This document shows, one piece after another, positions 1 through 4,914 of a stretch of 6,023 bases of DNA. The notes beneath the pieces are model-generated. The model had not been told where the DNA came from. It ran no database searches and saw nothing but the letters and a program-made list of their open reading frames with translations. The first letter of the stretch is position 1, and each line of letters opens with the position of its first letter. Origin of the DNA: Candidatus Eisenbergiella stercorigallinarum (GTDB taxonomy: Bacteria > Bacillota > Clostridia > Lachnospirales > Lachnospiraceae); contig DWUW01000042.1 of assembly GCA_019120525.1 (NCBI GenBank), positions 1 through 6,023 on the forward strand. The letters run 5' to 3'. The translations under genes were made by a program, and so were the position numbers.

Positions 1-1408
1 CGGAATGGACCAGATCAGCGGCGTTCCAGAGAAGGAACCCGCTGTAAAGGTCCCTCTGGACGATATGCCCGCCGACCAGTTTGAAGCGGTCCGACAGCAG
101 GGGTTTTTTATAAGTGTCCTCTATATGATCATATTGGCTTGCCCTGAAACTGGCTATATCTACGTCATACACAAGCCCGCCGTAGCGGTGCAGCTTATCC
201 TCCAGCTGTTTGACGAATGCTGCCGGGGAGCGTCTCCCGATGCTGCTGCCGAAACGTTTTTTCTTCTTATATTTGCGGACCTCACGAACGGAACCGTCTT
301 TTTGCCGGATTTCTGAGGTTTTATCCTGACGTTCCAGCTTCCTGGCCCTTTTCGCCAGGGCGCTGTAGTCCATCGGTTCCTTGATCAGTACGCTGCAGGA
401 TTCTACGATCCGGTTGGAAAGATACCCATGGCAGTTTTTGATATAAGATGCTTTCTTCCGGTATGCGGATTTCAGCTCCATAAGTGCTCGGGTTGCCCCC
501 TTCGTCCTGCGCCAGTGCTTTTTGAATGTCTTTGTGTCTTTTTTGACTGTGCCGTCCGGGTTGTAATTCTGCGGGTTTGCAAGCCGCCTGCGGCGCTAGT
601 ATACGGTAGCCGCGTCCCGGACGGCCCGATCATACTTTTCCACCCCTTCCGCAGGGGTGAAGAAGCCTGCGCCACTGTCCCCTACGACAGCCATCGTGCT
701 CACCCCCCCCGGGTCAAGCCCGGCGGAACCGGCCCCCATGGAAACTTTATCCGGGGCTTCCCCTTTCATGATGATCTGCAGGAAGTACCGGTATCCGGCG
801 CCAAATGGATCCCTTACGATCCTGCAGTATTTGATCTGTCCCTGCATTGCCCGTGCCAGGTAAGCATCCTTCTTCCTGACCGGTTTCAGGCGGAGCCTCA
901 TCCCGGAAAATGAAACCATATCCTTTTCCGGTTTATAGATGATCCCGCTGCGGGCTGCTTTTTCTTCCAGGGTATCCGTAGACCCATGCCGCCGGAAATG
1001 GATCTCCGTGTCGGAGAAAACAGCCTTCCTGACAGAATGGGACAGGGCAGTGCCAAGTTTCTGGATGATGTTGATCCCAAGCCCTTTGGGATTGGAAATA
1101 TTTTTTTCCCTCGCCATGTAGGCATGGATATCATATTCATCGAGCCCGTAGGCGCTGATGCATGCGGATACCTCGTTTGAGAAGTCTTCTTTCCCTGGGT
1201 CATCTTCGCCGCAGGCCTTCCACGCCTCCAGGTTCCGGATGAACCACAGGTCCTGCCGGAGTTCCTCGACTACAGACTTATAATGGCGCACGGCGTTGTT
1301 ATACATCCGGTTGCCAAGGTCCATCTTCCGGTTGATGATATCTGCCTGCCAGGGTTCCGGGTATATCCGGCGTTTTACGGTATAGGAAGGGGTTGAGGAT
1401 TTTGCCAT
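1..1408 (-). pseudogene. tnpB: TnpB RNA-guided nuclease (RuvC-like), interrupted by an in-frame TAG and cut by the window edge
   Basis: TnpB is the omega-RNA-guided DNA nuclease of IS200/IS605 elements and helps retain the transposon. The start ATG (1406-1408) follows an AAAGGA motif and lies 21 bases after the tnpA stop. Translation runs 270 codons to TAG at 596-598, then stays open in the same frame to the window edge (469 codons in all). The downstream part is clearly TnpB: it opens with RRRRLANPQNYNPDG, the usual linker after RuvC-I. The catalytic triad can be placed at D232 (GLDPGG), E344 (LIKEPMDY) and D453 (QRDLYSGF), so the stop removes two of the three residues. No cysteine pairs are present where the TnpB zinc ribbon usually lies (about residues 424-452). 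One substitution explains the damage. Read-through of the amber codon is possible but unsupported. The C-terminal tail lies off the window. Confidence 0.88.
596..598 (-). other. In-frame amber codon inside tnpB
   Basis: The minus strand reads TAC TAG CGC CGC here. The frame before and after the TAG is one and the same, and both sides encode recognisable TnpB sequence, so this is a nonsense codon and not a frameshift. No other gene whose end is visible in this window stops at TAG: those stops are TGA or TAA. A simple point mutation is the plainest explanation. Confidence 0.9.
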
Positions 1409-1429
1409 TGGGTACTGTCCTTTCCGGTA

Positions 1430-1843
1430 TCAGCGGTTTTTCTGGTTTTCGATATATTTCTGGACGGCTGCGAGGGATACGCTGCCAACAGAGGAAATGA
1501 AAGCGCTTCTGGTCCACAGGGTAGGCAGCCGGGTCTTCAGGTGTGGGAACTGCTCCCTCAGCCGGCGGGAGGAGATCCCTTTCAGCCGGTTGACACAGTC
1601 CATGACCCCGAACCTGGGATTGCAGTCAATGATCAGGTGCACATGGTCCGGCATGACTTCCATGTCTGGGATGGAAAAGCCATAGGTATCTGCTATCTCG
1701 TGGAACAGATCCTTTACCGCCTGGTCGACCGGCGGGACCAGTACCCTGCGCCGATATTTGGGACAGAAGATCACATGGTACTGGCAGCTGTAGGTCAGCT
1801 GTTCCGCTGTATGATATTTTTTCTCTGTTGAAGGGTAATCCAT
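1430..1843 (-). CDS. tnpA: IS200/IS605-family transposase TnpA (Y1 HUH single-strand transposase)
   Basis: TnpA cuts and rejoins single-stranded transposon ends as a dimer, using a 5'-phosphotyrosine intermediate. The 137-residue protein has the normal family length. The metal-binding HUH motif is H67-V68-H69 within PDHVHLII. The catalytic tyrosine is Y130 in VQKYIENQ, with Q134 four residues later, the same spacing as in IS608 TnpA. The N-terminal YHVIFCPKYRRRVL segment is also typical. The ATG at 1841-1843 is preceded by an AGGTG motif about ten bases away. The stop is TGA. No damage is visible, so the protein could still act on this element and on related ends even though the neighbouring tnpB is interrupted. 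The identification is very secure. Confidence 0.96.
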   Translation of the reverse strand: MDYPSTEKKYHTAEQLTYSCQYHVIFCPKYRRRVLVPPVDQAVKDLFHEIADTYGFSIPDMEVMPDHVHLIIDCNPRFGVMDCVNRLKGISSRRLREQFPHLKTRLPTLWTRSAFISSVGSVSLAAVQKYIENQKNR

Positions 1844-1862
1844 AGTTATGCACCTGCTAATT

Positions 1863-1891
1863 TTGACATCTAATTGTTATACACATAATAG
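1863..1891 (+). promoter_or_regulatory. Possible outward-facing sigma-A promoter in the IS left end
   Basis: TTGACA (1863-1868), a perfect -35 hexamer, is followed 17 bases later by TAATAG (1886-1891), a moderate -10 match, in an AT-rich stretch. Transcription would run rightwards out of the element, through the end hairpin and into the remnant gene and the small frames beyond. The match is by eye only, and AT-rich DNA gives such matches by chance. Confidence 0.35.
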
Positions 1892-1922
1892 CACAAGTAT
1901 ATGTCTATACTTTAGCCGCCAC

Positions 1923-1939
1923 CTTAAGAATTTCTTAAG
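1923..1939. repeat. Perfect 8-base inverted repeat in the IS left end
   Basis: CTTAAGAA (1923-1930) and TTCTTAAG (1932-1939) form a perfect inverted repeat around a single T. It lies between the tnpA start and the bulged end hairpin. It could be a protein-binding palindrome or a secondary element of the transposon end. Its role is unknown. Confidence 0.6.
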
Positions 1940-1951
1940 ATACACCAATTC

Positions 1952-1977
1952 CTCCCCACGGTTAAAACCGGAGGCTT
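1952..1977 (-). repeat. IS left-end bulged hairpin (probable TnpA binding site)
   Basis: On the plus strand CCTC and CGGTT (inner arm 1960-1964) pair with AACCG and GAGG across an AA loop. A few unpaired bases (CCCA) bulge on one arm only. IS200/IS605 ends carry short imperfect hairpins with such a bulge, which TnpA reads to choose the cleaved strand. Position upstream of tnpA makes this the left end. In IS608 cleavage occurs about 19 bases outside the hairpin, which would put the junction near 1990-2000; that transfer to this element is an inference. Confidence 0.65.
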
Positions 1978-1985
1978 CCTTGGCT

Positions 1986-2117
1986 TATTTCTTTGTGAAC
2001 TCCGTGACAGAAGAAAGGATTGCTTGCGAACAGAACGCTACGAAGAACGAGGCACATATCTCGGACATGATGGCGAAACTGCGGCAGACGCTTTACGGCA
2101 ATAAGGGAGAACACTGA
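1986..2117 (+). pseudogene. 3' remnant of an unrecognised gene interrupted by the IS element
   Basis: A plus-strand frame emerges from the IS end and continues to TGA at 2115-2117. About 43 codons appear to belong to host DNA, including VTEERIACEQNATKNEA and DMMAKLRQTLYGNKGEH. The segment is charged, rich in E, K, N and Q, and ends like the helical C-terminus of a normal protein. No start codon with a ribosome binding site lies in the host portion: the nearest in-frame starts are inside the transposon end, and a fusion protein from 1848 would be an artefact. The inferred reading is that the element landed in this gene and the 5' part lies to the left of the window. I do not recognise the family. 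An alternative is that the frame is open by chance. Confidence 0.42.
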
Positions 2118-2284
2118 AGCAGCTATGGGCAGATGATCAGGATAACCCTGCACCTGAAGTCCGGCCTGGCTGTATCTTTCTGGAAAAAGGCTGCGGCCGC
2201 GTACAGGGTACGGCAGGATTTCACTGGTGGAAGAACCGTCCGGAAAAAAACGTATGCCCTTTATACAGCCGCTGGTATGGATAA
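2114..2284 (+). other. Possible small gene or remnant, 56 codons, starting at CTG that overlaps the previous stop
   Basis: This frame starts at CTGA, where the TGA is the stop of the upstream remnant, mimicking the common ATGA stop/start overlap of coupled genes. AAGGGAG (2103-2109) lies four bases before the CTG, closer than ideal. The predicted peptide is unusually rich in Trp, Cys and Gly, with segments GCIFLEKGCGRVQG, HWWKNRPE and CPLYSRWYG, and looks more protein-like than random. CTG is a rare start, so either an ATG has mutated or this is not a gene. It overlaps the alternative frame 2133-2390, and at most one of the two is likely to be real. Family not recognised. Confidence 0.25.
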
Positions 2285-2390
2285 AGCCTGCTTTGTTTGT
2301 TCATCCTCTGACTCCGACTACGGGCATGAGCTTTCTCTACTGTCTGCATCTGGAATGCGGCTGACTGCGGATAAGCTGGAAGGGCAGTAA
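2133..2390 (+). CDS. Hypothetical small protein, 85 residues, doubtful
   Basis: An open frame runs from ATG (2133) to TAA (2388-2390). No good ribosome binding site lies at the usual distance: GGGAG is about 25 bases upstream and GGGCAG touches the ATG. The product has a basic first half (WKKAAAAYRVRQ) and a Ser-rich second half containing CFVCSSSDSD. No signal peptide, membrane segment or known motif is visible. It overlaps a competing frame (2114-2284) that also looks coding. It may be an accidental frame in decayed DNA beside the transposon. No function is proposed. Confidence 0.27.
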   Translation: MIRITLHLKSGLAVSFWKKAAAAYRVRQDFTGGRTVRKKTYALYTAAGMDKACFVCSSSDSDYGHELSLLSASGMRLTADKLEGQ

Positions 2391-2462
2391 GGAATCTTCA
2401 GAACGGGGGAACAGATTTTTTTAGGCTTTCCTTGGGTATTTTTAAAAAAATTTTATGATTTT

Positions 2463-2474
2463 TTTCCCGGGAAA
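2463..2474. repeat. Perfect 12-base palindrome TTTCCCGGGAAA
   Basis: This palindrome sits in an otherwise AT-rich tract after a run of seven T. Such a site could be an operator for a dimeric regulator. It lies about 350 bases before the secreted-protein genes, so control of those genes is only a guess. Confidence 0.45.
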
Positions 2475-2517
2475 TTTGTGCCTCGTTCGAAAAAAATAAA
2501 TCATATTCCCCTGTGAA

Positions 2518-2653
2518 CCCATGTAGGATGGGACTGTGTCCGTCGGGATGCGGTGGGCTGTCTCAATTCCCTGGGAGATGCCGGCTGCCAGCCGGAAAAC
2601 CGGCAGATTTCCTTTGCCGTGAGGACATCATACCGTGTTTTCCGAAACGGGTA
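2518..2653 (+). ncRNA. Candidate structured leader RNA
   Basis: Several stems can be drawn by eye: CCCAT/ATGGG (2518-2522 with 2528-2532); a closing helix GTGTCC/GGACAT (2536-2541 with 2623-2628); GCCGG-AAAA-CCGGC (2591-2604) inside it; and TACC..GTTT-TCCG-AAAC.GGTA (2631-2653) after it. No U-run terminator follows. I could not match it to a known riboswitch class. GC-rich DNA yields stems by chance, so this is a candidate only. It would also have to be transcribed from a promoter upstream of 2518. Confidence 0.25.
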
Positions 2654-2697
2654 CAGTAAATTGACAGCCGGTGCCGGAAAGATAGGCAGCATTGTAT

Positions 2698-2726
2698 TTT
2701 ACGGCGCCGCCGGTTTGGGATATATT
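2698..2726 (+). promoter_or_regulatory. Possible sigma-A promoter for the secreted-protein operon
   Basis: TTTACG (2698-2703) is separated by 17 bases from TATATT (2721-2726), five of six matches to the -10 consensus. A palindrome CGGCGCCG (2702-2709) overlaps the -35 and spacer. Transcription would begin roughly 90 bases before the first gene. The match is by eye, so confidence is modest. Confidence 0.35.
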
Positions 2727-2808
2727 TGGCAGGGAAATGTGCTCTTATCCGGGCAGGTAAAAATCATATTTCAGCAAGAAGAATCTGCCCGCGCTGTCGG
2801 GTGAAGAG

Positions 2809-2815
2809 AAGGAGG
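2809..2815 (+). promoter_or_regulatory. Ribosome binding site AAGGAGG that decides the start at 2822
   Basis: AAGGAGG directly abuts an ATG at 2816, which is too close to serve as a start, and lies six bases before the ATG at 2822. The second ATG is therefore preferred. The longer in-frame extension back to 2726 has no such site and would put a basic stretch before the signal peptide. Confidence 0.8.
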
Positions 2816-2821
2816 ATGATT

Positions 2822-3607
2822 ATGCACTCAGGTAGATTAAAAGAGGGCGGCGGGAAAAAGGCCAGAGCCGCCGCAATTGCGTGTATCGCAGCAGCCCTCG
2901 CAGGCGGTATGGTGCTGGGCGGCGCTGTTGCATACTTCACGGACCGCGATACGGGCACAAACCGGTTGCGGATCGGTAACGTCCAGATCGAGGCATGGGA
3001 GCCGGGATTTCCGACAGAGGATGATGACCAGGATGGGGTCCCGGATGAAAATGAGTTGGTGATCCCCTATGAGACTATCACCAAGGATCCCCGTATCCGG
3101 AATACGGGGAAAAATGATGCAATCGTATTCTTCAAGGTCACATCCCCTGTTGAGATGCTGACCCTGATTGACGATTCCGGGACCAGGCATGATGAAGCCC
3201 TGGAAGAACTGTTCTGGTTCAAACAGAAAAATGATCCGGATGACCTTCACCAGAACAATTTCAACAGCGACTGGATCCGGCTTACTGACCTTGACGGGGA
3301 GATCGTAGACTGCGAAGGGATCAACGATGAAGGCCGCGGATACGTTTATATCTTCGGTTACCATGTCAGGCTCGAACCGGGAGAAAGGACGACTACGCTG
3401 TTTGACAAGGTCCAGAACAAGAAGTACGGCTCCAAGACCATCGCAGCCAATGAAAAGGAGCTGATCCGTATCGAGCCTTATGCGATCCAGGCGGATGACA
3501 TCCTGGAGAGCGGGATAACCATCGATACGACAGGTGAGATTTCCGCAACGGACCTGAGTTATATTTACCAGACGTTCTTCAACCAGAACGTTGACACGCT
3601 ACAGTAA
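2822..3607 (+). CDS. SipW-type signal peptide protein, TasA/camelysin-like secreted protein 1
   Basis: The 261-residue protein begins with a basic region (KKAR, 12-15) and a hydrophobic core (17-36) ending GGAVA|YFTD, with probable cleavage after A37. The AYFTD junction followed by NRLRIGNVQIEAWE is the signature of TasA/CalY-type proteins, which are processed by the ER-type signal peptidase SipW and form surface fibres or matrix. The mature part contains DDDQDGVPDENE (67-78), a DxDxDG-like acidic loop of the calcium-binding kind. The beta-rich body includes IRNTGKNDAIVFFKV and ends with YHVRLEPGERTTTLFDKV, a block common in such proteins. One cysteine (C164) is in the mature chain. It is the first gene of a pair with 3623-4294, which lies 15 bases on. 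No SipW peptidase gene is in the window. The signal-peptide class is firm; the fibre or matrix role is inferred from the family. Confidence 0.9.
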   Translation: MHSGRLKEGGGKKARAAAIACIAAALAGGMVLGGAVAYFTDRDTGTNRLRIGNVQIEAWEPGFPTEDDDQDGVPDENELVIPYETITKDPRIRNTGKNDAIVFFKVTSPVEMLTLIDDSGTRHDEALEELFWFKQKNDPDDLHQNNFNSDWIRLTDLDGEIVDCEGINDEGRGYVYIFGYHVRLEPGERTTTLFDKVQNKKYGSKTIAANEKELIRIEPYAIQADDILESGITIDTTGEISATDLSYIYQTFFNQNVDTLQ

Positions 3608-3622
3608 GGAGGATAAAACCGC

Positions 3623-4294
3623 ATGAAGAAAACGAATTTCAAGGGAAAACTTATGGCCGGTATCCTCGCTGCTTTGGCGTTCAGCGTCGGGACGATCCCT
3701 GCTGCCATGGCATACATGACGGATATTGCTGAGACCATGGACAACCCGTTTACAATCGCATTGGATTCCACTTCGGAAATCGTGGAGAAGTATCCCGACC
3801 CCGACCCGGATCCGGACGGAAACATCACCAGCTACGAAAAGAGCGTACAGGTGATCAATACCGGCTATATTGACGAATATGTCCGGGTAAGGCTGGATTT
3901 CACGGAAGACGATATCCGGAATAAGACCGCTTTTTCGTGGGACGGTACAAACTTTTACACGGTGGAGGATTATAAGAACCATCTGCCGGAAGGCTGGGTA
4001 TACGACGACAGCGACGGGTATTACTATTACACCAAAATCGTGGAGACCGGAGACTGGGAGGCTGTAAAGAAGACGCTCCGCTATGATGAGGCTACTGGAC
4101 AGTATTTCTACAAAAACGGACAGCAGATCATGGAAACAGCCATGATTACTACACCGCTTGTCAGGTATGTCCGGACAACATTTGACAGTCCGCAGGATAT
4201 GAGATCGTATGGGCTGAATGTATACAGTGAATCCTGCCCGTTCTACTTCGGCAATGATTATTCCGGAGCATGGGATAATTACCTCGCCGGTTGA
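3623..4294 (+). CDS. SipW-type signal peptide protein, TasA/camelysin-like secreted protein 2
   Basis: The start ATG (3623) has AAGGAGG at 3606-3612, ten bases away, overlapping the stop of the previous gene, so the two genes are probably translated from one message. The 223-residue product has a basic start (KKTNFKGK), a hydrophobic core (10-27) and the junction PAAMA|YMTD, with probable cleavage after A30. The mature protein has an acidic proline run YPDPDPDPDG (57-66), then VQVINTGYIDEYVRVRLDF, equivalent to the NTG-x-VFFKV block of its neighbour. An aromatic segment GWVYDDSDGYYYYTKIV (124-140) is typical of SipW-type proteins. It differs too much from gene 1 to be a recent duplicate. A second fibre subunit, an accessory matrix protein or an anchor are all possible. 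Secretion is well supported; the exact role is not known. Confidence 0.9.
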   Translation: MKKTNFKGKLMAGILAALAFSVGTIPAAMAYMTDIAETMDNPFTIALDSTSEIVEKYPDPDPDPDGNITSYEKSVQVINTGYIDEYVRVRLDFTEDDIRNKTAFSWDGTNFYTVEDYKNHLPEGWVYDDSDGYYYYTKIVETGDWEAVKKTLRYDEATGQYFYKNGQQIMETAMITTPLVRYVRTTFDSPQDMRSYGLNVYSESCPFYFGNDYSGAWDNYLAG

Positions 4295-4304
4295 GAGAAC
4301 TGAT

Positions 4305-4351
4305 CTGCCCCTTGCAGCGGGGGGAACCGGGGCTTTTCCCCACAGCCCCGG
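4305..4351 (+). promoter_or_regulatory. Overlapping GC-rich hairpins between the secreted-protein pair and nfeD-like gene
   Basis: The strongest stem is CCGGGGCT (4327-4334) with AGCCCCGG (4344-4351), eight perfect pairs and a nine-base loop. Competing stems are CTGC/GCAG (4305-4308 with 4314-4317), CCCC (4308-4311) with the G-run 4319-4324, and GGGG (4329-4332) with CCCC (4338-4341). No T-run follows, so this is not a canonical intrinsic terminator. It may stabilise the 3' end of the upstream message, act as an attenuator or be a weak or factor-dependent stop. Confidence 0.45.
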
Positions 4352-4385
4352 ATATGCAGCATAATGGCTGGATTGAGCCTGGTTC

Positions 4386-4409
4386 ACCATATATTTCGCA
4401 GGATATGGT
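4386..4409. repeat. 7-base inverted repeat, possible operator before the nfeD-like gene
   Basis: ACCATAT (4386-4392) and ATATGGT (4403-4409) are perfect inverted copies with a ten-base gap, so their centres are 17 bases apart. It lies 51 bases before the nfeD-like start. Binding by a dimeric regulator is possible. A clear sigma-A promoter was not found next to it. Confidence 0.35.
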
Positions 4410-4460
4410 CGCACCAAAGCATTGAAAACAGTTTTGGAAAACAGGAAGGAGGAGACAGTA

Positions 4461-4913
4461 ATGTCGATTGTATGGCTGATTCTGATGGTTGTCCTCGTTG
4501 TCATTGAGGGTGCCACCGTTGCGCTGACAACGGTCTGGTTTGCCTTCGGGAGCCTTGCAGCTCTTTTGCTTTCGCTTGTCCACGCTCCACTGTGGCTACA
4601 GATCCTGGCTTTTTTGGCTGTCTCCCTCGTCCTGCTGTTCTTCACAAGGCCGGTTGCTCAGAAATACTTCAACAGAGACCGGATAAGGACGAATGCTGAG
4701 AGTCTGATCGGGGAAAAAGCTGTTGTGCTTGAAAAAATAGACAACCTGAGGCAGGCCGGCCTTGTATCTGTCAGAGGGCAGGAATGGACAGCCCGAAGTG
4801 AAGCGGCTGAAATAGTCATTCTGCAAGATACTGTTGTAGAAGTCAAAAATATCAGCGGGGTAAAGCTGATTGTCAGCCCCGTCAATCCGGAATTGGAAAA
4901 AGGAGGAGTGTAA
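4461..4913 (+). CDS. NfeD-like membrane protein (short NfeD1b type)
   Basis: This 150-residue protein has three hydrophobic segments (about 3-20, 24-42 and 44-62) followed by a soluble C-terminal domain (about 83-140) with the NfeD OB-fold pattern, including LIGEKAVVLEKI, GLVSVRGQEWTARS and VVEVKNISGVKLIV. It lacks the N-terminal ClpP-like protease domain of long NfeD proteins and matches the short NfeD1b class, such as E. coli YbbJ and, more distantly, B. subtilis YuaF. These proteins partner SPFH proteins in membrane microdomains, with the OB domain in the cytoplasm. AAGGAGG (4446-4452) lies eight bases before the ATG, which fixes the start; an upstream in-frame start at 4422 has no such site. 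The SPFH gene starts one base after its stop codon, strongly suggesting one operon and a shared complex. Confidence 0.93.
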   Translation: MSIVWLILMVVLVVIEGATVALTTVWFAFGSLAALLLSLVHAPLWLQILAFLAVSLVLLFFTRPVAQKYFNRDRIRTNAESLIGEKAVVLEKIDNLRQAGLVSVRGQEWTARSEAAEIVILQDTVVEVKNISGVKLIVSPVNPELEKGGV

Positions 4914-4914
4914 G

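Larger units (their letters stand above)
1..1990 (-). mobile_element. IS200/IS605-family insertion sequence, left-end portion
   Basis: The element contains tnpA and tnpB in the same orientation, 21 bases apart, which is the IS605-type layout. Beyond the tnpA start lie the non-coding left end and a bulged hairpin (1952-1977) of the sort that TnpA recognises in single-stranded DNA. The outer boundary is only approximate: it is placed a short way beyond the hairpin, where the sequence changes to a different plus-strand reading frame. The right end, and any omega-RNA (reRNA) downstream of tnpB, lie outside the window. These elements move by peel-and-paste and make no target duplication, so none is expected. 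The family call is firm; the exact end is an inference. Confidence 0.85.
2391..2821 (+). other. Gene-free 431-base region upstream of the secreted-protein pair
   Basis: No convincing gene is visible. The first third is very AT-rich, with long runs of A and T around 2414-2465, a perfect 12-base palindrome at 2463-2474 and an A-rich tract near 2490. From about 2510 the sequence becomes GC-rich with many CCGG-containing stems (2518-2653). A possible promoter lies at 2698-2726, and the ribosome binding site of the next gene is at 2809-2815. A GTG-initiated frame at 2553-2804 has no ribosome binding site and is not called. Confidence 0.6.

Noticed and set aside
428..913. 161-codon plus-strand frame
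   Set aside because: It lies opposite tnpB, whose minus-strand frame carries recognisable TnpB motifs on both sides of the TAG.
2393..2421. Possible terminator AATCT/AGATT followed by a T-run
   Set aside because: Only five A/T-rich pairs with a large loop, too weak to call as a terminator.
2661..2689. TTGACA as a promoter -35
   Set aside because: At 15 to 18 bases downstream no acceptable -10 hexamer is present.
2553..2804. 83-codon frame with a GTG start before the secreted-protein pair
   Set aside because: No ribosome binding site, no recognisable sequence, and it runs across stem-forming GC-rich DNA and the possible promoter.
4327..4351. Eight-pair GC hairpin as an intrinsic terminator
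   Set aside because: No T-run follows it, so it is listed only as part of a regulatory hairpin region.
3599..4645. 348-codon open frame on the minus strand opposite the second secreted protein
   Set aside because: It lies opposite genes with clear signal peptide and NfeD signatures, has no coherent domain and is a mirror of their codon pattern.
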